Part shown: one piece after another, positions 55,896-64,000 of the stretch | How positions within the stretch are numbered: the first letter of the stretch is position 1 | Layout of the letters: each line of letters opens with the position of its first letter | The notes under the pieces: generated by a model | The model's database searches: none | Seen by the model: only the letters and a program-made list of their open reading frames with translations | What the model was told of the DNA's origin: nothing | Program-made: the position numbers and the translations under genes | Assembly (NCBI RefSeq): GCF_025790165.1 | Contig: NZ_CP094970.1 | Coordinates: 3,720,001 to 3,784,000, forward strand | Source: Solicola gregarius | GTDB taxonomy: Bacteria > Actinomycetota > Actinomycetes > Propionibacteriales > Nocardioidaceae | Length of the DNA stretch: 64,000 nucleotides | Direction: 5' to 3'

Positions 55896-57110
55896 ATGAC
55901 GCTCAGTTATGACGACGCGCTCGCGCGGGACGCCGCTGACCCACTCGGTGGGTATCGCGATGCGTTCCATCGGCACGCCGACCCCGTCGCGTACCTCGAC
56001 GGAAACTCGTTGGGTCGCCCGCCCAAGGCCACTCTCGACCGGGTGACGCGCGCGATCGACCGCGACTGGGGCGAGCGGCTTATCCGCGGTTGGGAGGAAG
56101 GCTGGTCGGAGCGCGCCGAGACCCTCGGCAACCTGCTCGCGTCCGCGTGCCTGGGTGCTGCTCCGGGTCAGACGGTCGTCACAGACTCGACGTCGGTCAA
56201 CCTGTACAAGGTCGTGTACGCCGCCTGCGACCTCCAAGGCGGGCGCGACGAGATCGTGATCGACGACGGCAACTTCCCGACCGACCGTTACCTGGTCGAG
56301 AGCGTCGCTCGCGCGCGTGGCATGTACGTCCGGTGGCTGAGCCCCGACCCCATCGCGGGCGTCACCCATCGCGACCTCTCCGCGGCGCTGAGCCCGCAGA
56401 CCGCCGTCGTGGTGCTCAGCCACGTCGACTACCGCTCGGGAGCGATCGCCGACCTGCCCGGGCTCACCCGGCTTGCGCACGATGCCGGTGCGCTCGTCGT
56501 CTGGGACGTATGCCATTCGGCGGGTGTGCTCCCCATCGACCTCGATCGCTTCGGCGTCGACTTCGCCGTCGGCTGCACCTACAAGTACCTCAACGCAGGA
56601 CCCGGTGCGCCGGCGTTCCTGTACGTCGCTGCACGGCTGCTGCCCGACGTACGCCAACCCATCCCCGGATGGTGGAGCGCGCGCGATGTGTTCGCCATGG
56701 CCGATACGTACGAGCCCGCCCTCGACGCCCGCCGCATGCTGAGCGGTTCGCCCAACATCCTCGGCATGATCGGCGTCGAGGAGGGTGTGCGCCTGGTCGA
56801 GCGCGCTGGCATCGACGCGATCCGGGCGAAGGCCGCCGATCTCACCGGTATGTGCGTCGACCTGGTCGATGCGTGGCTCGCTCCGCGCGGTTTCGCGGTC
56901 GTATCTCCCCGCGACGCCGCGGCCCGCGGCGGCCACGTCAGCATCCAGGGGCCGGGTGCGCGAAAGCTGCGCGACAAGATGGTCGCCGCCGGTGTCATCC
57001 CGGATTTCCGCAACCCCGACACGATCCGGCTCGGCCTGTCGCCGTTGTCGACCTCGTACGCGGAGCTGTGGACCGCCATGGACACCATCCGCTCGATCGT
57101 CGGCCGCTGA
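55896..57110 (+). CDS. kynU: Kynureninase
   Basis: This 404-residue PLP enzyme cleaves kynurenine to anthranilate and alanine. YLDGNSLGRPP is near the start, VWDVCHSAGVLP holds the cofactor aspartate, and the PLP lysine is Lys230 in CTYKYLNAGPG. ATG 55896 follows AGGAGG by five bases; an upstream start at 55872 is rejected. It is the second gene of the tryptophan degradation pair. Confidence 0.95.
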   Translation: MTLSYDDALARDAADPLGGYRDAFHRHADPVAYLDGNSLGRPPKATLDRVTRAIDRDWGERLIRGWEEGWSERAETLGNLLASACLGAAPGQTVVTDSTSVNLYKVVYAACDLQGGRDEIVIDDGNFPTDRYLVESVARARGMYVRWLSPDPIAGVTHRDLSAALSPQTAVVVLSHVDYRSGAIADLPGLTRLAHDAGALVVWDVCHSAGVLPIDLDRFGVDFAVGCTYKYLNAGPGAPAFLYVAARLLPDVRQPIPGWWSARDVFAMADTYEPALDARRMLSGSPNILGMIGVEEGVRLVERAGIDAIRAKAADLTGMCVDLVDAWLAPRGFAVVSPRDAAARGGHVSIQGPGARKLRDKMVAAGVIPDFRNPDTIRLGLSPLSTSYAELWTAMDTIRSIVGR

Positions 57111-57114
57111 GCCG

Positions 57115-57993
57115 TCACTCCTGCCAGGGGTAGAACGGCGGCAGGTCCTGCGAGACGCGCGACTCGAAGTTCGGGTCGCGCTTCTCGCGGAACGCCTGCA
57201 CTCCTTCGCGGCCGTCGGCCAGGCTCGCGTAGAAGACACCGAGCGAGTCAACGCGGTGCGCCTCGACCGGATGCGGCTGGGCGCTGTTGCGGTACATCAT
57301 CTGGCGGGTGACCGCGATGCCGACGGCGGACCGGTTGTCGCTAATGCGGTGGGCGAGGGCGTACGCCTCGTCGAGCAGGCGCTCGGGTTCGTGTACTGAC
57401 CGCAGCAGTCCGCCGTCGTAGGCCTCCTGCGCGTCGAGGATGTCGCCGGTGTACGTCCACTCGAGCGCGCGCTGCATGCCGACCAGACGGGGGAGGAACC
57501 ACGTCGAGCACGCCTCGGGCACGATCCCGATCCTGGCGAACACGAAGCCGATGCGCGCGTCGGTGGACGCGAGGCGGAAGTCCATCGGCAATGTCATGGT
57601 GGCGCCGATGCCGACGGCCGCGCCGTTGATGGCGGCGATCACGGGCTTCGGGCAGTCATAGATCGCGAGCGCGACCTTGCCGCCGGTGTCGCGTACGCCG
57701 GACGCGATGGCGGGGTCGTCGAGGCGCTCGCGCATGTCGTCGAGCGTCGGCCGGAGCGTACCGTCGAGGCCGAAGGCGTTGCCGTCGATCGAGAGGTCCA
57801 TGCCGGCGCAGAACGCCCGCCCCGCGCCCGTCACCACGATGGCACGTACGTCGTCGTTGCGGCCCGCCTCCCCGAAGGCGTCGACCAGCTCACCCGCCAT
57901 CTCGACCGTGAACGCGTTCAGACTGGCCGGGCGGTCCAGCGTGATCGTCAGGATCCCGTCCTCGACGGCGTACTCGATGGTCTGGTAGCTCAC
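57115..57993 (-). CDS. Enoyl-CoA hydratase/isomerase family protein
   Basis: This 292-residue crotonase-type protein has the acyl-CoA pocket GAGRAFCAGMDLS and the second oxyanion segment AINGAAVGIGATMTLPMD, and keeps the glutamate region FARIGIVPEACSTWFLPRLVG. The insertion around 80-110 is typical of actinobacterial paralogues. GTG 57993 has GAGGAG upstream; homology begins there. It converges with kynU, four bases apart. The exact acyl substrate is unknown. Confidence 0.9.
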   Translation of the reverse strand: MSYQTIEYAVEDGILTITLDRPASLNAFTVEMAGELVDAFGEAGRNDDVRAIVVTGAGRAFCAGMDLSIDGNAFGLDGTLRPTLDDMRERLDDPAIASGVRDTGGKVALAIYDCPKPVIAAINGAAVGIGATMTLPMDFRLASTDARIGFVFARIGIVPEACSTWFLPRLVGMQRALEWTYTGDILDAQEAYDGGLLRSVHEPERLLDEAYALAHRISDNRSAVGIAVTRQMMYRNSAQPHPVEAHRVDSLGVFYASLADGREGVQAFREKRDPNFESRVSQDLPPFYPWQE

Positions 57994-58118
57994 GGACGCG
58001 CTCCTCGGCTCGGTGTCTCGGCCGGGCCATCGTAGGTCCGGCGCCGCCATGTCGCCCGCGGGTGCCACTCTCTACGCGACAGATGCCGTACGCGGGTCGG
58101 CGTGAGAGGATCGGGCAC

Positions 58119-58886
58119 ATGAGTGACGCGCCGACGAAGGTAGGTGTCCTGGGCGCCCGCGGGCGGATGGGATCCCAAGCATGTAAGGCGATCGACGCCG
58201 CCGACGGCCTCGAGCTGGTTGCCGGTGTCGATATCCACGACTCGCTGGCGGGCCTGACGGGCGCACACGCCGAGGTGGTTGTCGACTTCACCCGTCCCGA
58301 TGTCGTGATGGATAACCTGAAGTGGTGCATCGGCCACGGTGTCAGCGCGGTCGTCGGTACGTCGGGTTTCACCGATGAACGCGTCGAGGAGCTCCGCGAG
58401 ATGGTCGGCGATCGCGACGACGTCACGGTCCTGATCGTGCCGAACTTCTCGATCGGGGCGGTGCTGATGATGCGGTTCGCCGCGCAGGCGGCCCCGTACT
58501 TCGAGTCGGCCGAGGTGATCGAGCTCCACCATCCGGAGAAGGTCGACGCGCCGTCGGGCACTGCGCAGCGTACGGCCGAGTTGATCGCGGGAGCCCGCGC
58601 GGATGCCGGCTGCGGCGCGATGCCCGACGCTACGGCATCGGATCCTTCGGGTGCGCGCGGCGGAGCGGTCGGGGGCGTACCGGTGCATTCCGTACGCGCC
58701 CGTGGCCTCGTCGCCCATCAGGAGGTGCTGCTCGGCGCGCTCGGCGAGACGCTGACGATCCGGCACGACTCGCTCGACCGGGAGTCGTTCATGCCCGGAG
58801 TCGTCGCGGGCGTACGCGCGGTGTCGGGTGCCGAAAGAACGCTCACGGGTGTCGTCGTCGGCCTGGAGCACGTACTCGGCTTCTGA
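58119..58886 (+). CDS. dapB: 4-hydroxy-tetrahydrodipicolinate reductase
   Basis: This 255-residue enzyme of lysine and diaminopimelate synthesis starts MSDAPTKVGVLGARGRMG, the nucleotide-binding motif. It contains VPNFSIGAVLMM and the catalytic segment ELHHPEKVDAPSGTA. The C-terminus includes TIRHDSLDRESFMPGV. GAGGAT seven bases before the ATG is a possible -10 box, which would give a leaderless transcript. Confidence 0.96.
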   Translation: MSDAPTKVGVLGARGRMGSQACKAIDAADGLELVAGVDIHDSLAGLTGAHAEVVVDFTRPDVVMDNLKWCIGHGVSAVVGTSGFTDERVEELREMVGDRDDVTVLIVPNFSIGAVLMMRFAAQAAPYFESAEVIELHHPEKVDAPSGTAQRTAELIAGARADAGCGAMPDATASDPSGARGGAVGGVPVHSVRARGLVAHQEVLLGALGETLTIRHDSLDRESFMPGVVAGVRAVSGAERTLTGVVVGLEHVLGF

Positions 58887-58890
58887 CCCT

Positions 58891-58953
58891 CGCTGGGCAT
58901 GACGTTCGGGTCGCGACACGCCGAGCGCGCCCACCCGAACGTCATGCTCAGCG
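58891..58953. repeat. Inverted repeat after dapB containing the next gene's stop
   Basis: CGCTGGGCATGACGTTCGGGT (58891-58911) pairs with the complementary 58933-58953 over 21 bases with one mismatch and a 21-base loop. The right arm contains the stop of the metallophosphoesterase gene. The left half resembles the inner arm at 34901-34933, through the loop sequence CGCGACACG. It probably terminates both convergent genes. Confidence 0.8.
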
Positions 58954-60687
58954 GGGCGGGATGGTGAACGGCTCCTCGATCAGCTCGGGTGCGCTGCCGC
59001 CCACCGGATCGAGGAGCGGCCCTTCGGCACTCGGGCGCCACCGATGCGGCACCGTGCGGAGGCCGACGGGATAGATGCGGACGCCGTCCGGCCCGACGCG
59101 AAGGCGCAGATAGCTCTTGAAGTCCTCGACGCGGAGGCCGGCGAACAGCTCGTTGCCGTGCAGGTCGCGACGGACCTGGCACAAGAACAGGTATGTCGCG
59201 AGCACGTTCGCCCCGATGATGCCGCACGCAGCCGACCCGACGACCGTTAGCAGCACGCTTGCGACGAAGGCATTGCCGGGCCACGCGACCGCGCCGACCG
59301 CGTACGTCGCGACCACCAGAAGGGCAAGGTGCGCGGCACCGTGCGCGACCCCGGCCACCGCACGCCAGCCGTCGTCGCGACGCGGACGAGCCAACCCGAG
59401 CGTCGCCGCGCCGACGAGCAGACAACCGAACAACGCAGGTAGCGAGGCCGGAGCGAGCCGAGTATCGGCGAGCGAGTAGCCGAGCAGTCGGTCGAGCGCG
59501 CCGTCGCCCGGCTGGGTGGCGGCGAGGAGCCAGAGCAGCACGATGTACACCGGCCCGAGCATCACCGTCAGCGCCGGGTTGCGCCAGGGGAGCTGCCAGA
59601 ACCGACGCGAGATCCTTCGAGAGTCCGCGGCATCGGGGAACGTCTGCGTACGACGGAACTCCGGCCCCTCGTCGTCCGCCCAGCGACCGAACCGGACCGT
59701 CTCCGGCAGGTGATGCGTCGGCGAGAGGTACGCGCCGCCGCCACCGCAGGTGACCAATGCGGCGGGCCCGACCGGAGCGGGCCGGGTGTACCGCGAGTAG
59801 TGGTGGCGATCGCCGGAGCAGATCAGCCGCACGGCGTCGGCGCGGTCGCCGAGGGTCTTGCCGAGGAACTGCTCGATCGTGTCGCTGCCGCGGGGGTCGA
59901 CCCAGGTGGGTTTCGCCGTGCAGATGATGATGTTGTCGTCCTCGCCGACATGCGTTGCCGCTTCGGCGAAGTACGCGAGCTGTGGCGCGTCGATGTAGGT
60001 GTCGAACTGGATGTCGGTGCCCCACAGCCACCAGCCGTACGGCAGCCGCACGGCGAAGTAGCTACGCGACTGGACGGTGCGCCATCCGCCGACGAAGGCA
60101 GACGTACGACGATGGGGATCGACCATCCGGACCGTGCCCTTGCGTGGGATCGGCAACGGCACGTCGGCGAGCCAGCCCTGGCAGAACGTCCGGAGGAACG
60201 CGGTGAGCCCGTCGTACCAGTCGTGGTTTCCCGGCACGGCCAGCATCGCGGGGGAGGCGGGTCCGAGATCGGGAAGCGCGGCGCCGTAGACCGATGCGGT
60301 GCGCGCCTCGTAGTTCGACTCCGACGCCACCGGATACGTCTCGTCGCCACCGAGGACGAGGAGGTCGCCGTGCGGCGGCGCTGCCGGATCGCCTCCGGGC
60401 AACGGGTCCGCGGCGATGCTGCGCGCCACCGCGTACGTCGCGTCGAACCCGTCGCCGACGTCGGCGGTGTAGTCGATCCAGACCTCCTCGGACGGCAGCG
60501 ACATGTCGTACATCTCCGCCGGCTGGGCGGCCTCGTTCTCACGCCGGGCGCCGAACGCGCCGAACATCCGCGCCTGCGCCACCTGCGCGCCGACGCGGAC
60601 GAGCTGCGCGGGATGCAGCCATCGGACGGGTGCGAGCCGCCGCAACCCGTCGCGTCGCCGGTCACGGTTCGCCGCGCTGGGGTCCAT
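58948..60687 (-). CDS. Calcineurin-like metallophosphoesterase with C-terminal membrane domain
   Basis: This 579-residue protein has the metallophosphoesterase motifs in order: DVGDGFDA, LGGDETY, PGNHDWYDG and CSGDRHHYSRY. About four hydrophobic segments follow in the C-terminal third (for example VYIVLLWLLA and LLVVATYAVGAVAW), then a soluble tail of about 90 residues. There is no N-terminal signal, so the catalytic part should face the cytoplasm. The frame is open far upstream, but ATG 60687 is where a family-like sequence begins. Substrate unknown. Confidence 0.85.
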   Translation of the reverse strand: MDPSAANRDRRRDGLRRLAPVRWLHPAQLVRVGAQVAQARMFGAFGARRENEAAQPAEMYDMSLPSEEVWIDYTADVGDGFDATYAVARSIAADPLPGGDPAAPPHGDLLVLGGDETYPVASESNYEARTASVYGAALPDLGPASPAMLAVPGNHDWYDGLTAFLRTFCQGWLADVPLPIPRKGTVRMVDPHRRTSAFVGGWRTVQSRSYFAVRLPYGWWLWGTDIQFDTYIDAPQLAYFAEAATHVGEDDNIIICTAKPTWVDPRGSDTIEQFLGKTLGDRADAVRLICSGDRHHYSRYTRPAPVGPAALVTCGGGGAYLSPTHHLPETVRFGRWADDEGPEFRRTQTFPDAADSRRISRRFWQLPWRNPALTVMLGPVYIVLLWLLAATQPGDGALDRLLGYSLADTRLAPASLPALFGCLLVGAATLGLARPRRDDGWRAVAGVAHGAAHLALLVVATYAVGAVAWPGNAFVASVLLTVVGSAACGIIGANVLATYLFLCQVRRDLHGNELFAGLRVEDFKSYLRLRVGPDGVRIYPVGLRTVPHRWRPSAEGPLLDPVGGSAPELIEEPFTIPPR

Positions 60688-60779
60688 GCGGCTGAACGTA
60701 TCGTGAGTGGCGCAGATCTGCTGCTGGGGAGCGGCGCGCGCAACGAATGTGCGCCACTCGGATGTCAAACTGCTTCTGC

Positions 60780-61340
60780 TCAGTCGTCGTCGGCGACCAG
60801 CGAGGTGTGCAGCCGAATCTGCTTGACGGTCGTCGCGCCCGAGCCGTCCAGGTCGAGCTCGCGATGTGCGCCGTCCGGCGCCCAGCCGGTGCCCTCGACG
60901 AACGTACGAAGGTCGTCGTTCGTCGATGCGACCCACCACGTCGCGCGGGTGAACCTGTCGGCGCGAAGCGTATCCGTGCACGCCTGCAACAGCCGCGAAC
61001 CGTGGCCCTGACGGCGTGCGGCCCCGTCGACGATGAACTCGGCGACCTCGCCGTCGGCGATCGGGTCGGCGTCCGGGTCGCTCGACGGCGCGGTGACGGC
61101 GAACCCGCGTACGGCGGCGCGCTCGAGCGCGACGAGCACCCGGTTGCGGGCGTCGCCCGGCTTGTCCATCGACGCCGACCACTTACGGGCGAACTCGTCG
61201 GCGTCCAGGGAGTCGATGATCTCCTGCGGGAGCAGCCCGGCGTACAGCTCGCGCCATGCCGCGACCTGGCAGCGGGCGATCGCGGGTGCGTCGTCGGCCC
61301 AGGCGACCCGGACGCTGACATCGGCGGTGGGGGAGGACAT
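60780..61340 (-). CDS. GNAT family N-acetyltransferase
   Basis: This 186-residue acetyltransferase shows VAWADDAPAIARCQVAAWREL at its start and the acetyl-CoA loop VDGAARRQGHGSRLLQA. The C-terminus reads TGWAPDGAHRELDLDG. I chose ATG 61340; ATG 61358 is possible. It lies just after the MFS gene, on the same strand, and may share its transcript. Confidence 0.87.
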   Translation of the reverse strand: MSSPTADVSVRVAWADDAPAIARCQVAAWRELYAGLLPQEIIDSLDADEFARKWSASMDKPGDARNRVLVALERAAVRGFAVTAPSSDPDADPIADGEVAEFIVDGAARRQGHGSRLLQACTDTLRADRFTRATWWVASTNDDLRTFVEGTGWAPDGAHRELDLDGSGATTVKQIRLHTSLVADDD

Positions 61341-61372
61341 GCCGCGATTCTGCCGCATCGCCTCGGGGTCGG

Positions 61373-62566
61373 CTAACGCCGGCCGGCGAGCCGCACGGCC
61401 ACCGCCGTTGCCGCGAGCAGAGCCCCGGCGCTGGCGAACCCGGCCGCCGGGCTGACCGCGTCGATGAGTACGCCGGCGGTCGATGCGCCGAGCGCGCTGC
61501 CGATGTTGTTCGCGGTGTTGACCCACGTACTCGCCTCCGTGCGTTGGTCGGGCGGTGCCAGCTCGTCGGACGCGACATAGGCGACGACGAACAGCGGCGC
61601 GATCGCGACTCCCGTGACCGCCATGACGGCACCGAGCGGGAGCAGCCCGGCCGCGGTGCTCGCGATCGACACTCCTGCGGCCAGGTACGCCACGAGCCCG
61701 ACCAGCTGCGTCGCGCGGCTCCGGCTGTGTCGGCGGCGACCCCACGCAAGACCGCCCGCCACGCTCCCGCAGGCGATCGCCGCCTCGATGTAACCCGCGG
61801 CCGCGGGTGTGCCGTGCTCCTGCGCGCGCGCAGCGATGCAGGTGTACGCGATGCTCAATGCCGCAGCGGTCACCAGGATCGTCGCCAGGACCGGGCCGAA
61901 CCCCCGCGCCCGCAGCGGACCGGCACCGAACCGGGCCCGCCGGACGGACGCCGCGACGGCGCGACGCCGGGCCGGCGGCGCCAACACCATGCCGAGCGTT
62001 CCGATCACGAGCAGCGCCCCGGTCGTCACCAGGGCCACCTCGGCGGGTGCGATGGCGAGGGTGAGCCCGACGATCATCGGACCGACGAGGTACAGCGACT
62101 CCTCGCACACGGAGTCCAGGCTGTACGCGCGCTCCTTGAGGGTGGTGCCATCGGTGAGTCGACGCCACGTCGCGCGCATCGACGGCCCGAGTGGCGGAGC
62201 GGCAAGCCCTGCGACGAGCCCGAGGCAGACGTACGCGATCGGCGATCCGACGTCGGACCGGGCCAGGGCGGCGATCGTGATGAGTGCGGCCGCGCACGCG
62301 CCGGCGAGAGGCGGCAGCACGCCGGCCTGGCCTCGGCGGTCCACGATCCGCGCCTTGGACGGCATCGACAACGAGGCGGCGCCGAACGCGGCGACGACGG
62401 ATCCGGCGGTCGCGAACGACCCGGTGGCGGTCTGGACGGTGAAGATGACAGACAGCGGGAGCAGCCCGTACGCGAGGCGTCCGACGAGCGCGGCGGCGAA
62501 CGTCGGCAGTGCGTACGGGAGCGCCAGGACGGCGCGATAGCTCGCCGCATCGGTGGTGCGGGACAC
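61373..62566 (-). CDS. MFS family transporter
   Basis: This 397-residue protein has about twelve hydrophobic segments with the MFS half-repeat pattern and an inner loop rich in arginine (APPARRRAVAASVRRARFG) between the halves. It resembles small-solute or drug exporters of actinobacteria. GTG 62566 has GGAG upstream. The 216 bases before it (62567-62782) show nothing I recognise. Confidence 0.88.
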   Translation of the reverse strand: MSRTTDAASYRAVLALPYALPTFAAALVGRLAYGLLPLSVIFTVQTATGSFATAGSVVAAFGAASLSMPSKARIVDRRGQAGVLPPLAGACAAALITIAALARSDVGSPIAYVCLGLVAGLAAPPLGPSMRATWRRLTDGTTLKERAYSLDSVCEESLYLVGPMIVGLTLAIAPAEVALVTTGALLVIGTLGMVLAPPARRRAVAASVRRARFGAGPLRARGFGPVLATILVTAAALSIAYTCIAARAQEHGTPAAAGYIEAAIACGSVAGGLAWGRRRHSRSRATQLVGLVAYLAAGVSIASTAAGLLPLGAVMAVTGVAIAPLFVVAYVASDELAPPDQRTEASTWVNTANNIGSALGASTAGVLIDAVSPAAGFASAGALLAATAVAVRLAGRR

Positions 62567-62782
62567 GAGGGGCTCCAGTGTGACTCGGCCGCGAGCGCGG
62601 CAAGTTCGGGTAGGCGACGATGCGGACGACGTCCGCGCGCCGATCCCTAGTCACAGAGCTGGTGCATGCCCCGCAACATATCAGGTACGAGGCAGCGGCC
62701 CGCCTGACATCAAGCACGCCCGAGCAGCGCTACCTGAACCGGCGGCTCACGCGACTCAACGGCTCGTAGGCCGGAATGTCCC

Positions 62783-63223
62783 TTACGGCGGGGTGATCGA
62801 CCGAGGCTGCACCGGCGTCGACACGATGAACGAACTGGTGGTCTGCCCGTGCACGAGGAACCTGTCGAGTACGTCCTCGAGCGACTCGATGCTGGGCACA
62901 TGCACCTTCAGCAGGAAGCAGTCCTCGCCGGAGATGCGGTGACACTCGCTCACCTCGGGTGTACGCGCGGCGAGCTCGGCGATCTTGGGGAGCTGGCCCG
63001 GACCCGGGCGGATGCGTACCCACGCCGCGACCGGCAGGCCGACCGCGGCCGGATCGATGTCGAGGCGGTAGCCGCGGATCACGCCGGACTCCTCGAGCCG
63101 CCGCACCCGCTCGCGTACGGCCGGCGCGGACATGCCGATGCGCCGGGCGAGCTCGGACGTGCTCAGCCGCGGGTCCTCGTCGAGGAGCTCGAGGATGTGT
63201 CGGTTGATCCCGTCGACTTCCAT
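62783..63223 (-). CDS. Lrp/AsnC family transcriptional regulator
   Basis: This 146-residue regulator has the N-terminal helix-turn-helix (LLDEDPRLSTSELARRIGMSAPAV region) and the C-terminal RAM domain that binds amino acids (CHRISGEDCFLLKVHV). It diverges from an EamA-type exporter gene at 63347, a frequent pairing in which the regulator controls amino-acid export. The 123 bases between them hold the promoters. Confidence 0.92.
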   Translation of the reverse strand: MEVDGINRHILELLDEDPRLSTSELARRIGMSAPAVRERVRRLEESGVIRGYRLDIDPAAVGLPVAAWVRIRPGPGQLPKIAELAARTPEVSECHRISGEDCFLLKVHVPSIESLEDVLDRFLVHGQTTSSFIVSTPVQPRSITPP

Positions 63224-63346
63224 CTCAACCCTCGACCTTCCGACTGCAAAGTAGATCTGTCATTGGCGGGCTGAACCCAAGCCGATCGGCCGGCCTGCCT
63301 TCATCTGGCCATGGATATCCCGCGATCTGGCTACCAGTATAGATGC

Positions 63347-64000
63347 ATGGCTCGATCGGTCCCGCCGCATGCGTACTTCGTCGGTAGCGCGGTGTTCCAC
63401 TACCTCGGCCCGGCGTTCGCCGTCCTGCTGTTCGCGAGTGTCGAGCCGCTCGGCGTCGCGTGGCTGCGGATCGCGACGGCGGCCGCGATCTTCGCGGTCT
63501 GGCGACGGCCGTGGCGTGCATTCTCCCGGGCGGCGCCGTCGACGCGCCGGACCGTCATCGGGTGGGGTGTCGTGCTCGCGGTGATGAACTCGTCCTTCTA
63601 CCTCGCGATCGACCGGCTGCCGCTCGGCACGGTCGCGGCGATCGAGTTCCTTCCGGTGATCGCACTCGCGGCGGTGGCCGTGCGTACGCGGCGCAACGGC
63701 ATCGCCCTCGTGTGCGCCGTCGCCGGTGTCTACCTGCTCACCGATGTCGCGCTCGTCGCCGACCCCGTCGGACTGGTGTTCGCCGGCCTGAACGCGTTGC
63801 TGTTCGCGGCGTACATCGTGCTCGCGCATCGTGTCGCGAGCGACGACTCGGTCGCCGGCATCGACGGGCTGGGCATGGCGATGGTCGTCGCGGCCGTCGT
63901 CGGACTGCCGATCGGCATCGGTGACGCGGCCGTTGCTCTCGGCACGCCGATGCTGCTCGCTGCCGCGGTGGGCGTCGGCATCTCGTCGTCGGTCATCCCG
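63347..64000 (+). CDS. EamA/DMT family transporter (cut off by window end)
   Basis: I read 218 codons from the ATG at 63347 to the window edge without a stop. The protein has at least six hydrophobic segments in the DMT pattern, with FHYLGPAFAVLLFASVEPLG and AIDRLPLGTVAAIEFLPV typical of RhtA-like exporters. It probably exports amino acids or related metabolites under the adjacent Lrp-type regulator (inference). TATAGA lies just upstream, so the transcript may be leaderless. Confidence 0.88.
   Translation, partial: MARSVPPHAYFVGSAVFHYLGPAFAVLLFASVEPLGVAWLRIATAAAIFAVWRRPWRAFSRAAPSTRRTVIGWGVVLAVMNSSFYLAIDRLPLGTVAAIEFLPVIALAAVAVRTRRNGIALVCAVAGVYLLTDVALVADPVGLVFAGLNALLFAAYIVLAHRVASDDSVAGIDGLGMAMVVAAVVGLPIGIGDAAVALGTPMLLAAAVGVGISSSVIP

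Overview
The window is chromosomal DNA from a high-GC actinobacterium. The gene families, the many GTG starts, the start codons placed 6-9 bases after TANNNT -10 boxes, the abundance of GTAC, and the actinobacterial layout of housekeeping blocks (dxr-rip-ispG, rimP-nusA-ylxR-infB, rbfA-truB, ribF, rpsO-pnp-M16 peptidase) fit the Nocardioidaceae/Propionibacteriales best. That placement is inference from style, not from a search. I saw no tRNA, rRNA, CRISPR array, transposase or prophage gene. Base and codon use look even throughout, so this is core and near-core chromosome rather than an island.

Layout. 1-9.6 kb: a polyamine/GABA-type locus (PucR regulator, PotABCD-like importer, aminobutyraldehyde-type dehydrogenase, class III aminotransferase) interrupted by a divergent hydrolase/MarR pair. 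9.7-13.3 kb: a NarL-type two-component system facing an ABC-2 exporter. 13.5-17.2 kb: dxr, site-2 protease, ispG (MEP isoprenoid pathway). 17.3-24.5 kb: acetyltransferases, galE, an endonuclease III-like protein, a CapA-like lipoprotein, a DoxX-like protein and proS. 24.6-29.8 kb: an ECF-type sigma factor with its YCII partner, a frameshifted HAD hydrolase, two Q/P/G/Y-rich membrane proteins and two ferritin-like proteins. 29.9-38.4 kb: rimP, nusA, ylxR, infB, an RTX-type protein, rbfA and truB. 38.4-45 kb: a phospholipase D-type enzyme, then a signalling cluster (Asp-rich exported protein, Ser/Thr kinase, OmpR-type two-component system, second Asp-rich exported protein), then ribF. 45-50.2 kb: two SGNH hydrolases, PadR with a HAAS membrane protein, GtrA and a serine hydrolase. 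50.3-54.5 kb: rpsO, pnp and an M16 peptidase. 54.5-64 kb: VOC protein, tryptophan dioxygenase, kynureninase, enoyl-CoA hydratase, dapB, a membrane metallophosphoesterase, GNAT, MFS, Lrp and an EamA exporter cut by the window end.

Two things stand out beyond ordinary annotation. First, the two Asp-rich exported proteins that bracket the kinase and the OmpR-type system both carry direct repeats of TCTCAT with an 11-bp period upstream (39691-39719 and 43863-43879), so they look like one small cell-envelope regulon. Second, the intergenic spaces hold families of long inverted repeats whose feet read TGAG. One family is built from a 22-bp unit containing TGAGGAGAGA. It occurs at four loci, makes a perfect 96-bp palindrome at 41166-41261, supplies the stop codons of neighbouring genes, and has given two proteins new C-terminal tails. 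A separate triple hairpin (17182-17271) follows ispG.
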